Source: an uncultured Desulfobacteraceae bacterium
Lineage (GTDB): Bacteria; Desulfobacterota; Desulfobacteria; Desulfobacterales; Desulfatirhabdiaceae
Direction: 5' to 3'
NCBI GenBank assembly: GCA_903953895.1
Contig: CAJBLH010000030.1
Coordinates: 1-64,000 of the forward strand
DNA length: 64,000 nucleotides
Both the position numbers and the translations under genes were made by a program. Shown piece by piece: positions 52,883-63,169 of the stretch; the first letter of the stretch is position 1, and every line of letters begins with the position of its first letter. Under the pieces are notes generated by a model. It was given only the letters and a program-made list of their open reading frames with translations. It was not told where the DNA came from and searched no databases.

Positions 52883-54568
52883 ATGATAATCGGACTGGAT
52901 GTAGGCGGTACCTATACCGATGTGGTTCTTCTCGGCGATGAGGGAATTGTCAGGGCCATCAAGGTTCTCACCGACGCAAACGCACTGTTCAAAACCGTAT
53001 TGTCCGGTCTGGACGCCATCACCGAAGGCATTCCGCCAGAAAATATCCGTAGAATCGTCTTGAGTACGACGCTGACCACCAATGCCATTGCCCAGGCTAA
53101 GATATCCAAAGTCGGCATGATTGTCTCCAGTGGTCCGGGAATCGATCCGGAGCTTTACCGAACACATCCCCACTATGTTGCGGTGTGCGGTTCAATCGAT
53201 CACAGAGGCCGAGAAATTGAACCTGTCGATACCTGTGAAATCGATGAATTTGCCCGTAATTTTGCATCTGAAGGCATCCGCCATGTGGGCGTCGTGGGCA
53301 AATTTTCAACGCGAAACCCCCAGCATGAACTGCTCATTCACGACCGGATTCAACCCTATTTTGACAAAGTTTTCATGGGCCATCAGATTTCCGGCAATCT
53401 CAACTTCCCCAGACGGATTGCCACAACCTATCTGAATGCTGCGGTTTACCCTGTTCATAAGCAGTTTTTTGAAGCGGTTCAGCAGTCTCTTGAAAAGAAA
53501 GGGTTGACAATTCCCATTCATATCATGAAGGCGGATGGCGGCACCATGAATTTTGCCGCATCCATGAATTATCCGGCTCAGACCATCCTTTCGGGTCCGG
53601 CGGCCAGCATCATGGGTTCGTTGGCATTTGCGTTCGACGATGAAGAAAGCCTGGTGATGGATATCGGGGGAACCACCACAGATATGGCCATTCTCGTCAA
53701 TTATGTTCCGGTATTGAATCCTCTCGGGATTTGTATCGGTCCTTACAAAACTTTGATCCGCTCCCTGGAAAGCCATTCCATACCAATCGGCGGAGACAGC
53801 CGAATAACCATCCTTAATCGCAGTATACAAATCGGCCCGGAGCGGTTGGGGCCTGCCATGGCCTATGGCGGTGCGGCGCCCACTCCCACAGACGCGCTGT
53901 GCGTGATGGGAAAAATCAAAACCGGCGACAGGGAGAAATCGCTCCAGGGATTTCAACCGATTGCCCATGATCTGGGCTGTTCCGTCGAAGCGGCCGCCGC
54001 GCGGGTGTTTGATCACACTTGCAGAGCGATTCTGAAGGAAGCACAGGTGCTGATCGATCGTATCAACCAGAAGCCGGTTTACACCATCCACGAGCTCCAC
54101 GAAGGATATCAGGTCGCCCCGCGTAAAATTCTGATTCTGGGAGGTCCGGCCCCATATTTTGCACAACATTTTGAAGAAATTTCCAGTTTCAGGGTCGGCG
54201 TTGTTCCGAGATGGGATGTGGCCAACGCCATCGGCGCCGCCTTGGCCAGAACCACCTGCGAGGTCAGTCTGTTCGCCGATACCCATCAGGGGATCGCCAT
54301 GGCGCCCGAAGAGGGGTTCGCCGCAGCCGTTACGCAGGATTTTTCAAGTGCGGACGCCATAACGACCGCCGGAGATCTTCTCAAACAAAAAGCAGCCAGA
54401 CAGGGCGCCAGCCCAGAAGAGATGGAAATGGAAGTCGTTGAAAACCAGCAGTTCAATATGGTCAAGGGATTTTACACCGCCGGAAAAAATATTCGGGTCA
54501 AGATGCAGATCAAACCCGGACTGATCGATGAGTACGATACCATCGCCGGCATCCTTTCGACGGAGTAA
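52883..54568 (+). CDS. Hydantoinase/oxoprolinase family protein
   Basis: The 561-residue protein has an ASKHA-type N-terminus (MIIGLDVGGTYTDVVL), the family's STTLTTNAIAQ, and a core LSGPAASIMGS with VMDIGGTTTDMAIL, so it should bind ATP. HyuA-type enzymes hydrolyse hydantoins or 5-oxoproline in an ATP-dependent reaction. This one is shorter than the approximately 690-residue HyuA and is not followed by HyuB, so it may act alone. AGGA precedes the ATG. The HDAC-like gene follows after 3 bases. Confidence 0.85.
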   Translation: MIIGLDVGGTYTDVVLLGDEGIVRAIKVLTDANALFKTVLSGLDAITEGIPPENIRRIVLSTTLTTNAIAQAKISKVGMIVSSGPGIDPELYRTHPHYVAVCGSIDHRGREIEPVDTCEIDEFARNFASEGIRHVGVVGKFSTRNPQHELLIHDRIQPYFDKVFMGHQISGNLNFPRRIATTYLNAAVYPVHKQFFEAVQQSLEKKGLTIPIHIMKADGGTMNFAASMNYPAQTILSGPAASIMGSLAFAFDDEESLVMDIGGTTTDMAILVNYVPVLNPLGICIGPYKTLIRSLESHSIPIGGDSRITILNRSIQIGPERLGPAMAYGGAAPTPTDALCVMGKIKTGDREKSLQGFQPIAHDLGCSVEAAAARVFDHTCRAILKEAQVLIDRINQKPVYTIHELHEGYQVAPRKILILGGPAPYFAQHFEEISSFRVGVVPRWDVANAIGAALARTTCEVSLFADTHQGIAMAPEEGFAAAVTQDFSSADAITTAGDLLKQKAARQGASPEEMEMEVVENQQFNMVKGFYTAGKNIRVKMQIKPGLIDEYDTIAGILSTE

Positions 54569-54571
54569 TTC

Positions 54572-55891
54572 ATGCTCAAAGCCAGATATAGAACAGGTCT
54601 CGTTTTTTTTCCGGCATTCGACTGGGCCATCAGCCCGACGCATCCCGAACGGGAAGAACGCCTTCTGTACACTCAAGACCAGGTTTTTGAAGAAGGTGTT
54701 CTCGATATAGAGGGCATTCGGGAATTCAAACCAGAGCTGGTTACGGTTCAGGACATTCAGCGGGTTCACTTTTGTGTTCCGGATGTGGCCGGCGTTACGA
54801 CGGAATCCCATTTTATCAGTGCCGGCGGCGCCAAAACCATCGGCAGAGCCGTGTTGGACAAAAAAGTGGATCGGGGATTTGCACTGGTCAGACCACCGGG
54901 TCATCACGCTATGCGGGTCGTTCATGGGGCCAGAGGGTTCTGCAATGTCAATATCGAAGCCATCATGATCGAATATCTTCGAAAGGCCTATCCCCTGCAG
55001 CGGGTGGCCATCGTCGATACCGACTGTCATCATGGAGACGGCACCCAGGATATTTACTGGCATGATCCGGATACGCTCTTTATTTCACTCCATCAGGACG
55101 GCAGAACCCTCTATCCGGGAACCGGCTTTCCAAACGAAATGGGGGGGCCGACCGCCATTGGCACCACGATCAACTATCCGCTGCCGCCCGAAACCTCTTC
55201 AGAAGGTTTTTTATATGCCATCGAACACGTGGTGCTTCCCATTCTCGATGATTTTAAGCCGGACATCATTATCAACTCAGCCGGTCAAGACAACCATTTT
55301 TCCGATCCCATCACCAACATGAATTTTTGTGCCCAAGGGTATGCGGCCTTAACAGAACTGCTGTCCCCGGACATTGCCGTACTGGAAGGCGGGTATTCCA
55401 TCGAAGGCGCCCTGCCTTATGTCAACCTGGGGATCATTCTGGCAATGGCCGGAATTGATTACAGCAAAATCAAAGAACCGAAATATGATCCCGAGCGACT
55501 CAGGCAGAAACCCGAGATCAGCCGCTGGATTCAAAGAACCGGCGATCAGATTCTTTCAAACTGGCGTCAGCGGGATAAAATCAGATCCCAGGTTCAGGAT
55601 AACCAGAAATTTGCGGAACGCACCCGAAGTATTTATTATGATACAGACAATATCACTGAAAAACAGGCTGAAACAATAAGTGTGTGTTCCGATTGCGCCG
55701 GTGTCCTGCAGATCGATTCATCGACAGACAGCGGACGGCGGATTCTGGCGGTTCATATTCCCATCCGGGCATGCAGTCACTGTAAGGAATTGGGCTATCA
55801 GTGGTTTGACGCAGCAGGCAAAAAGAAGTATGATGCCATCTATCTTCAGGACAGGCCTGAAGACGCCTTCACCAAGATGGCGGGAGGCTGA
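54572..55891 (+). CDS. Histone deacetylase superfamily hydrolase with C-terminal zinc ribbon
   Basis: The 439-residue protein has a complete arginase-fold deacetylase core: H111/H112 (RPPGHHAMR), zinc ligands D151 and H153 (VDTDCHHGDGTQ), D240 (SAGQDNHFSD) and a late glycine-tyrosine (EGGYS). Bacterial homologues deacetylate acetylpolyamines or other small acetylated compounds. After residue 375 an added domain carries two CxxC pairs (CSDC and CSHC), likely a structural zinc ribbon that is not usual for acetoin-utilisation proteins. It is in one operon with the hydantoinase-like gene; a joint role in amide hydrolysis is an inference. Confidence 0.9.
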   Translation: MLKARYRTGLVFFPAFDWAISPTHPEREERLLYTQDQVFEEGVLDIEGIREFKPELVTVQDIQRVHFCVPDVAGVTTESHFISAGGAKTIGRAVLDKKVDRGFALVRPPGHHAMRVVHGARGFCNVNIEAIMIEYLRKAYPLQRVAIVDTDCHHGDGTQDIYWHDPDTLFISLHQDGRTLYPGTGFPNEMGGPTAIGTTINYPLPPETSSEGFLYAIEHVVLPILDDFKPDIIINSAGQDNHFSDPITNMNFCAQGYAALTELLSPDIAVLEGGYSIEGALPYVNLGIILAMAGIDYSKIKEPKYDPERLRQKPEISRWIQRTGDQILSNWRQRDKIRSQVQDNQKFAERTRSIYYDTDNITEKQAETISVCSDCAGVLQIDSSTDSGRRILAVHIPIRACSHCKELGYQWFDAAGKKKYDAIYLQDRPEDAFTKMAGG

Positions 55892-55939
55892 AAAGCGCTT
55901 TATCGCATCGGGTTTTTCAATCGCAACGACTTTTTGCAT

Positions 55940-56731
55940 ATGCGTCAGCATCTTCGTAACATCAGATCGCCGATTGTCATCGGGCACCGGGGATACCGGG
56001 CTGGATATCCGGAAAATACGCTGGCTTCTTTTTCTGCGGCCATGGCTGCCGGAGCCGATATGATCGAGCTGGATGTCACCCTCAGCAAGGATCGTAAGGT
56101 GGTTGTGATTCATGATGACTCCCTGAATCGAACCACCAGCGGCTTTGGCCCTGTTCATCAGGCAACGCTTCAGGAGCTCAAGCGGCTTGACGCCGGTAGC
56201 TGGTTTGATTCCCGTTTTGCCGGAGAATCCCTGCCCGCATTGGAAGAAGTGATGGTTCTGGCTGGGGGAAAAATCCTGATCAATGTCGAGATCAAATCCA
56301 GTGCATGGGAATCGGGGTTTTCAGATGACGCGATCGAGCGACAGGTGGTCGACCTGATTGTCCGGCTCGATCTGCTGACCCGCACGCTGATATCCAGTTT
56401 TCACACAGGGTTTCTGGAAAACATCGCAAAAATGGCCGTCCACCCAGAAATTGCCTTGATTACGGATCGCTCCATCCCACCTCATATCACGGAAACCTGC
56501 CAACGGTTGGGTGTCTTTTCCTGGCACCCGCATTTCATGTCTCTGAAACAACATCACATCGACAGCCTTCATGCCCGGGGCATTGCTGTTTTTCCCTATA
56601 CTGTCAATACACCGGATAATATCCTAAAACTGTTGAATATGGGGGTGGACGGTGTTATCACCGATGATCCCGGCATGGCCATGTCCTGCACTTCAGCTTT
56701 CAGCAGAGAGCTTCGAAATTCGCTCCGATAG
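55940..56731 (+). CDS. Glycerophosphodiester phosphodiesterase
   Basis: This cytoplasmic GDPD family enzyme (no signal peptide; 263 residues) releases glycerol 3-phosphate from glycerophosphodiesters. Motifs are IGHRGYRAGYPENT (H16, E25), ELDVTLSKD (E43, D45), and IHDDSLNRTT (H58). The final ITDDP is also typical. The ATG at 55940 is preferred over a TTG two codons upstream. It follows the deacetylase-like gene by 48 bases. Its product could feed GlpD of the same window. Confidence 0.93.
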   Translation: MRQHLRNIRSPIVIGHRGYRAGYPENTLASFSAAMAAGADMIELDVTLSKDRKVVVIHDDSLNRTTSGFGPVHQATLQELKRLDAGSWFDSRFAGESLPALEEVMVLAGGKILINVEIKSSAWESGFSDDAIERQVVDLIVRLDLLTRTLISSFHTGFLENIAKMAVHPEIALITDRSIPPHITETCQRLGVFSWHPHFMSLKQHHIDSLHARGIAVFPYTVNTPDNILKLLNMGVDGVITDDPGMAMSCTSAFSRELRNSLR

Positions 56732-56796
56732 GAGAGATTAACCCCGGCTTTTCTCTCATTTATCGCAGAATCATTCAAAAAAAACAGGAACTGGAA

Positions 56797-57339
56797 ATGA
56801 CATTCCAAACCGACCGTCAAACCCTGATTTACAAAGGCAGGGTGTTTAATTTGTTTCAGGAAGTCGTCGCACTTCCCAATGGCGCCGCCATCAAATTAGA
56901 TGTGATCCGCCACCCAGGAGCCGCCGCCATTGTTCCATTGACCCGAAATCAAACAGTGATTATGATCCAACAGTACCGCCATGCCGTCGGCGGAACCATC
57001 TGGGAAATTCCGGCGGGAACGCTCGACGATGGCGAGCCTGCGCTTTCCTGCGCCCAAAGGGAATTAACCGAAGAAACCGGTTACACGGCCACCACCTGGA
57101 AGCAGTTGGGAGAAATCACCCCGGTTCCGGGATATTCCGATGAACGGATTCACATCTTTCTGGCAACGGATTTGACGATTTCTTCACAAAACCTGGATCC
57201 GGATGAAATCCTGAGTGTTCAGGAAGTTGCCTTTACGCAAGCCCTGGATATGATCACCCGGGGCGTCATTCAGGATGCCAAGACCATTTGCGGGCTGTTG
57301 ATGGCCCATGACTGGCTGAAACTGAACCCTGCGGGATAA
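56797..57339 (+). CDS. Nudix hydrolase, ADP-ribose pyrophosphatase type
   Basis: The 180-residue protein has a full Nudix box, G74-x5-E80-x7-R88-E89-L90-x-E92-E93-x-G95. The N-terminal beta-sheet portion and the IQQYRHAVGGTIWEIPAG sequence before the box are typical of ADP-ribose pyrophosphatases (NudF type). It probably hydrolyses ADP-ribose or a related nucleotide sugar. AGGAA precedes the ATG, and ptsP starts 7 bases after its stop. Confidence 0.9.
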   Translation: MTFQTDRQTLIYKGRVFNLFQEVVALPNGAAIKLDVIRHPGAAAIVPLTRNQTVIMIQQYRHAVGGTIWEIPAGTLDDGEPALSCAQRELTEETGYTATTWKQLGEITPVPGYSDERIHIFLATDLTISSQNLDPDEILSVQEVAFTQALDMITRGVIQDAKTICGLLMAHDWLKLNPAG

Positions 57340-57346
57340 TGGAGCC

Positions 57347-59674
57347 ATGCCGATAACCAAGAAACGAGACCATCTGAATCTGCTCTGCAATATCGGGGAT
57401 CTTGCAGCACTCCTGACTGGCAGCAGCAATATCGAGAACTTTCTGCAGCGCACGGCTGTCATGGTTTCCCGACATCTCGATGCAGAGGTCTGTTCCATCT
57501 ACCTTTTTGATGATTCGTCCCGCGAGCTTGTTTTAAAGGCCACGATCGGCCTCAATCCCGAAGCTGTCAATCACGTTCGGATGAGAATCGGCGAAGGGCT
57601 GGTCGGTTACACCCTCATCAAACAGCAACCAATATGCGAAGGTTCGGCCGGCAGAAATCCCCAGTTCAAATATTTCGAGGAATCCGGAGAAGACCGGTTT
57701 GAAAGTTTTCTGTCTGTTCCGATTTTAAGGGGCAACGAAAACATCGGGGTACTGGTCGTTCAGCATGAAAAGCGTGATTATTTCGACGACATGGATGTGA
57801 TGGCGCTGAGGGCTGCGGCATCGCAACTGGCAAGCGCCATTGAAAACGCCAGACTTCTGATGAGCATGAAAGATTCTCAACCCCTGGTCGTAAATCCGGC
57901 TGTTCTCGAACAGCTCAAATTCGTTCGGGGTGAAAGCGGAGGCAGCGGTTATGCCAGAGCGCCTTCAACGGTTTTCGGGAAAAGCCACGACTGGCTGCAT
58001 TCCGAAGCATCCGAATGCGAAGCCGACTATACGCTGAAGCATTTCTACCGGGCCATTCAGTTGACCATGGATCAGTTGCAAGAGCTTCAATCCCGTGTTG
58101 CCGAACGACTTCCTGAAAGCGCTTCCCTGATTTTTACGGCACATTTCATGATCCTCAAAGATGAGCGGTTCATTCAAGAAATTCTTCGGCATATCGAAAA
58201 AGGGATGTCTCCACCCGAAGCTGTTCGGATGGTCGCCCGTCATTACATTACCCTATTCTCATCCAGTCCGTACATGTATCTGCGTGAGAAGGTCAACGAC
58301 ATGGAAGACCTGGCCGGTCGTATCCTGTCTAATTTTCAGCTTCGGGAATCTGCTGTTCCACTGCAGTGTAAAGGCCGTATCGTTGTTGCCCGGGAGCTGT
58401 ATCCATCCGATATTCTCAAGCTGGCTTCAGAGGAAGTTGCCGGAATCATTCTCGTCAGTGGCGGCGTGACTTCGCATGTCGCTATTCTTGCCAGATCCAT
58501 GCAGATCCCCTTAATCATCGCAGATCGCCCCGAACTGTTGACGATTCCAGAAGAAACCCCGGTACTGATGGATGCGGATATCGGCAATATCTATGTCAAT
58601 CCCTCCGAGAAAGTGATTCGTCAGTTCGAAAACCGGAATCAGGCAAGAGCGGCAACATCCCTTCTGGCGGATGCGATGATGCCGACAACCGAAACGCGGG
58701 ATGGGCACCGGATTCATCTTCTGGCCAATATCAATCTGCTGAGCGAGCTGGCCCTTGCCAAAGATCTCAAGGCGGAAGGCATCGGGCTGTATCGGTCCGA
58801 ATTTCCATTTCTGATCCGCAACAATTTCCCGTCTGAACAGGAACAATACCCGATTTACAAACGCCTGTTCGATGAAATGGCGGATAAACCCATCACCTTC
58901 CGCACACTGGATGTCGGGGGTGACAAGATTCTGGCCTACTCGGACGCTGCCGCTGAGTCCAATCCGGAGATGGGACTGCGATCGATCCGGTTTTCCCTGA
59001 GAAATCCCGATATTTTTGAACAGCAGATCAATGCCATTTTACGTGCCGGCGCCGATGCCGGACGTCTGCGCATCATGTTTCCAATGATTTCATCTGTGGA
59101 TGAATTCCAGATGGCGCGGCGTATGGTGCGTGATCGCATGGATGATTTGCAGCGTCAGGGCCTGCCGCATCATCCATCCCCAGAGATCGGATTGATGATT
59201 GAACTGCCGTCGGTAATGGAAATCATGGATGAGCTGGCTGATACAGCCGATTTTTTCTCCATCGGCACAAATGATTTTGTGCAATATATGTTGGCAGTTG
59301 ACCGCACCAACGAAAAGGTCGCCGAATACTACCAGCCATGGCATCCCTCTGTTCTCAGAAGTCTTGCCAAAATCGTCAGCGCCGTGATCCGGCAAAACAA
59401 GGAAATTTCTGTCTGCGGTGAAATGGCGCATGAACCTGAATATATCCCCTTTTTTTTGGGAATTGGTGTGCGACGTCTCAGCGCTGATCCACAGTTTTTA
59501 CCCCAGGTACAACAGACAATTCGGCTGTTGACGATTTCAGACGCCACGGTATATGCGCAAATGCTTTTGTCGGAGCCTTCCCTAAAAGGGACCCGTGAAA
59601 TCATCGACAGGTACCTATCATCCGCGCCGGAAATTGGACAGGCGCCACTTTCCCCGGCCAGCCTGCTTTCTTAA
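57347..59674 (+). CDS. ptsP: Phosphoenolpyruvate-protein phosphotransferase PtsP (GAF plus enzyme I)
   Basis: The 775-residue protein joins an N-terminal GAF sensor domain (about 15-165) to a full enzyme I. H377 in the GGVTSHVAILAR loop is the phosphorylated histidine. The PEP-binding barrel has LANINLLSELALAKDL, then RSEFPFLIR, FRTLDVGGDK, a later MIELPSVMEIMDELA and the catalytic C690 in SVCGEMAHEP. PtsP starts the nitrogen-related phosphotransferase chain (PtsO, PtsN), which is regulatory. HPr-type genes are not in the window. It follows the Nudix gene closely. Confidence 0.93.
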   Translation: MPITKKRDHLNLLCNIGDLAALLTGSSNIENFLQRTAVMVSRHLDAEVCSIYLFDDSSRELVLKATIGLNPEAVNHVRMRIGEGLVGYTLIKQQPICEGSAGRNPQFKYFEESGEDRFESFLSVPILRGNENIGVLVVQHEKRDYFDDMDVMALRAAASQLASAIENARLLMSMKDSQPLVVNPAVLEQLKFVRGESGGSGYARAPSTVFGKSHDWLHSEASECEADYTLKHFYRAIQLTMDQLQELQSRVAERLPESASLIFTAHFMILKDERFIQEILRHIEKGMSPPEAVRMVARHYITLFSSSPYMYLREKVNDMEDLAGRILSNFQLRESAVPLQCKGRIVVARELYPSDILKLASEEVAGIILVSGGVTSHVAILARSMQIPLIIADRPELLTIPEETPVLMDADIGNIYVNPSEKVIRQFENRNQARAATSLLADAMMPTTETRDGHRIHLLANINLLSELALAKDLKAEGIGLYRSEFPFLIRNNFPSEQEQYPIYKRLFDEMADKPITFRTLDVGGDKILAYSDAAAESNPEMGLRSIRFSLRNPDIFEQQINAILRAGADAGRLRIMFPMISSVDEFQMARRMVRDRMDDLQRQGLPHHPSPEIGLMIELPSVMEIMDELADTADFFSIGTNDFVQYMLAVDRTNEKVAEYYQPWHPSVLRSLAKIVSAVIRQNKEISVCGEMAHEPEYIPFFLGIGVRRLSADPQFLPQVQQTIRLLTISDATVYAQMLLSEPSLKGTREIIDRYLSSAPEIGQAPLSPASLLS

Positions 59675-59752
59675 AGGGTGAGATTATGGGAAGCCGTCTG
59701 CAGCATTTGTAACGTAACCATCAGACAACCAATCGTCCCATCAAGGGCAATT

Positions 59753-62700
59753 ATGTCGCCGCTTTCGGATACAGATTTTATTTTTTTGGATAAACAGGGA
59801 AAACGCTGGCCCAAGCTTCGATTTTGCATGCTGATTTCCGGCGTTGTTCTTTTTCTGTGTTCCGTCGTGTTTGTGCAATCCCTTTTTGTCATGACGAAGC
59901 TTCAGTTGCCGCCATCCATTCAGCAATTGAAAGAGCGACTCTCAGTACTCCAAAAGAAGGAATCGCTGTTTCAAACATTGTCTCCTAAACCGTTATGGAT
60001 GGAATTCACGCGAGCCGTGCAGTCCGGACCCGCCAAGGTAATGGCTGCTGTAAAATCTCAGTCCGTACCGCTAAAAAATACTCACCGGAAAATTCGACTG
60101 GGGTTTTATGCCGAATGGGATCCCAACAGCATGTCATCATTTCGGGCTCATGCCGATCAGTTAACCCATGTCAGTTTCGAATGGCTGACCATGGTAGACG
60201 GAAACGGCGCCCTGGCCGTAAAACCAGACCCCGATATTCAGGCTCAGGCCCGTCAAAAAGGAATCATTTTACTGCCCATCCTGAATAATCTGAGTGGAGA
60301 CAACTGGCAACCCGAAGCAGTGGAAGGCGTCGCCAATGGCCCGGATGACAGGCGAAACCGCTTTATTGCCGAGTTGATCGAGCACCTCGAAAAGGTCGAG
60401 GCCGGTGGTGTCGTCATTGACTGGGGGCAGGTAGATCCCACGTACCGGCAAAATATCACCCGACTGATCCAACACATCGCTGCCGCCCTTCATGAAAAAC
60501 ATATGGAACTCTGGCTGCGGATTCCCATGGGACGCGAACTGAAGCTTTACGATCTGGATGCACTCTCTGCGGACGTGGACCGCTTCATCGCCTCCCTTCA
60601 CGATGAGAATTCCGAAACAGATCCTCCCGGACCGATTGCCTCCCAGAACTGGTTTGAAGGCTGGCTCAATACTGTCATTGCCTATGGTAAGCCGTCGCAG
60701 TGGATTGTGGAATTGGGATCATACGGGTATGACTGGGCCAGTGATGAGAAAAAAGCTGAAATTGTCAGTTTTTCAGATGTCATGACCCGTGCAGACCGAT
60801 CCGGGCTTCAGACGAGCGAAGTCAAGGCTCCGGTATATAACCCCAGCTTCTCCTATATGGACGCCGGAATCGAGCATACGGTGTGGTTTCTGGATGTGGC
60901 GACCTTTGCCAATCAGTTTAAAATGGTCCGGAGTCTGGGTGTCGGGGGAGTCGGCATTTATCAATTGGGCGCGGAAGATCCGGCCATCTGGACGGCGCTG
61001 CGCATCACCCCATTTGACGTTACCCCTGAAACACTGGAAAAAATCAGCATTCTGAAAGCCGGCGGCGCCACGCATGTTGGGACCGGTGAATTTTTAACCG
61101 TCGAAGATGCCCGTTCGAACGGCGTACGGCGCCTTCGGCTGGATTCTGCAGGAAAGGTTACAGAGCTGTACGAGGAATTTCCTAGCTATCTGACAGTCAG
61201 TCACCAGGGAAAAGGAAAGGATGACGAGGTTGCCATCAGTTTTGATGATGGTCCGGATGCAGAGTGGACACCTCAGATCCTGGATATTCTCAAATTTAGA
61301 GGGGTAAAGGCTTCTTTTTTTGTCGTGGGCGCCAACATGGAGGAAAATCCGGGGCTTGTCCGGCGCATTGTTCAGGAAGGGCATGAAATTGGCGTCCATA
61401 CCTACACCCATCCCAACCTCTCGCAGATCTCGGAAGAGCGCGTCAAGATCGAGCTGAATGCCACGCAGCGCCTCATTGAAACCTTGACGGGCAAATCCAC
61501 CATTTTGTTCCGCCCGCCGTACAGTGCAGATTCCAGGCCTACCGGTTTTTCCGAAATTCTGCCAGTGAAAATGGCTCAGGACATGGGGTATTTAACCGTC
61601 GCAGAAGATATCGATCCGGAAGACTGGGCCGAACCCGGGGTCGAGCAGATTCTGGAACGAGTGAAGCTTTCCCGTCAGATGGGCGGCAATATCGTACTCC
61701 TCCACGATGCCGGCGGAGACCGCGCTCAAACCGTTGAATCGCTTCCGCTGGTGCTGGATTATTTGGAAGATCGCGGGGATCAAATTGTTTCTTTATCCCG
61801 TCTTCTTGGAGAATCTCCGGAAGTCATCATGCCGGTCGTTCAAAAGGAGAAGATGACGTTTGCCCGAATGGTCAGCAGTAGCGGGTTCCGGATTCTCCAT
61901 GCGGTTACGCTGTTTTTATGGGCATTTATGATTGTCGCCACCCTGCTGGTGGTGTTGCGTACCTTTGCCATCACGATATTTGCGCTGATTCAACAGCGAA
62001 GAGATTCCAGACATCCAGCAACCGGGTTCATCCCGTCAATCAGTATATTGATCGCCGCCTACAACGAGGAGAAGGTGGTCGAAAAAACGCTGCAATCCGT
62101 ATTGAATACATCATATTCCGGAGATCTTTTGGTCTGGGTTGTGGATGACGGCTCATCGGACAATACCGCAGGGATCGTTGAAGTCTTTTCACAAAAGGAT
62201 CGCCGGGTCCGCCTGATTTGCCAGGCCAATCAGGGAAAAGCTCTGGCGCTGCGAAACGGACTGAGTTTGATCACCGATGACATTGTGGTCATGCTAGACG
62301 CCGATACCCGGTTTCAACCGGAAACACTGATGCGACTCGTTCAGCCGCTGCAGGATGTAACCGTTGCCGCCGTATCGGGACATGCCAAGGTCGGCAACCT
62401 GCGCAGCTTTATCGCCCGCTGTCAGGCGCTGGAATATATCTGCGGGTTCAATCTGGATCGCCGGGCTTATCAATATCTTAACTGCATCACGGTTGTACCG
62501 GGCGCAGTCTGCGCGGTCCGAAAAAGTGCTGTATTTCAGGCCGGCGGCATCTGCACCGATACACTCGCCGAGGATACGGATTTGACGTTGAGTTTGCACC
62601 GGCGGGGGTTCCGGATCACGTATGTTTCAGATGCGCTGGCGTTTACAGAAGCCCCTGAAACCGTCGCCACTCTGGCCAGGCAGCGTTTTCGCTGGGCTTT

Positions 62701-63100
62701 TGGAACCATTCAGTGCCTCTGGAAGCACCGGGATATGGTCTTGAATCCCCGCTTCAAGGCATTGGGGTGTTTCAGCCTGCCCGGTATCTGGTTTTTTCAG
62801 GTGCTTCTGGTAGCGATTGCGCCGATAATCGATGCACTGGTGATCGGCTCAGTGTTTCTCGGGAAAAGCAGTCCGTCTCTGTATGCATATTTTGGCATTT
62901 TTCTTCTGATGGATTTTCTTATAGCGGCACTGGCCTGCCTGATGGAACACGAACCGGTACGCCGGGCATGGCTGATTCTTCCCATGCGGTTTGTTTACCG
63001 GCCCATGCTGAGCTGGGTCATCTGGAAGTCGCTTATCAAAGCGGCAAAAGGCGCTTTGGTAAGCTGGGGAAAACTGGAACGAACCGCGTCCGTAACCTGA
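59753..63100 (+). CDS. Membrane GH18-like / NodB deacetylase / GT2 fusion protein
   Basis: The 1115-residue protein has one helix near residues 25-48, a GH18-like domain (about 90-440), a NodB polysaccharide deacetylase domain from about 490 (ISFDDGPD, then HTYTHPNL), a helix near 712-745, a GT2 processive glycosyltransferase (IPSISILIAAYNEEK near 760, DDGSSDNT, LAEDTDLTLS and QRFRW near 975) and C-terminal helices. It should synthesise, modify and possibly trim an extracellular amino-sugar polymer. In the GH18-like domain the usual DxxDxDxE becomes VVIDWGQVD, without the catalytic Glu (near 220-228). The ATG at 59753 is chosen because the upstream 25 codons lack a ribosome site and family sequence. 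Confidence 0.88.
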   Translation: MSPLSDTDFIFLDKQGKRWPKLRFCMLISGVVLFLCSVVFVQSLFVMTKLQLPPSIQQLKERLSVLQKKESLFQTLSPKPLWMEFTRAVQSGPAKVMAAVKSQSVPLKNTHRKIRLGFYAEWDPNSMSSFRAHADQLTHVSFEWLTMVDGNGALAVKPDPDIQAQARQKGIILLPILNNLSGDNWQPEAVEGVANGPDDRRNRFIAELIEHLEKVEAGGVVIDWGQVDPTYRQNITRLIQHIAAALHEKHMELWLRIPMGRELKLYDLDALSADVDRFIASLHDENSETDPPGPIASQNWFEGWLNTVIAYGKPSQWIVELGSYGYDWASDEKKAEIVSFSDVMTRADRSGLQTSEVKAPVYNPSFSYMDAGIEHTVWFLDVATFANQFKMVRSLGVGGVGIYQLGAEDPAIWTALRITPFDVTPETLEKISILKAGGATHVGTGEFLTVEDARSNGVRRLRLDSAGKVTELYEEFPSYLTVSHQGKGKDDEVAISFDDGPDAEWTPQILDILKFRGVKASFFVVGANMEENPGLVRRIVQEGHEIGVHTYTHPNLSQISEERVKIELNATQRLIETLTGKSTILFRPPYSADSRPTGFSEILPVKMAQDMGYLTVAEDIDPEDWAEPGVEQILERVKLSRQMGGNIVLLHDAGGDRAQTVESLPLVLDYLEDRGDQIVSLSRLLGESPEVIMPVVQKEKMTFARMVSSSGFRILHAVTLFLWAFMIVATLLVVLRTFAITIFALIQQRRDSRHPATGFIPSISILIAAYNEEKVVEKTLQSVLNTSYSGDLLVWVVDDGSSDNTAGIVEVFSQKDRRVRLICQANQGKALALRNGLSLITDDIVVMLDADTRFQPETLMRLVQPLQDVTVAAVSGHAKVGNLRSFIARCQALEYICGFNLDRRAYQYLNCITVVPGAVCAVRKSAVFQAGGICTDTLAEDTDLTLSLHRRGFRITYVSDALAFTEAPETVATLARQRFRWAFGTIQCLWKHRDMVLNPRFKALGCFSLPGIWFFQVLLVAIAPIIDALVIGSVFLGKSSPSLYAYFGIFLLMDFLIAALACLMEHEPVRRAWLILPMRFVYRPMLSWVIWKSLIKAAKGALVSWGKLERTASVT

Positions 63101-63169
63101 CGTTTCAAATCAACCCGAAGAAATCGTTCAGCCCCCCAACGGGGGATAAGGATCATATTTTCTGTGATA

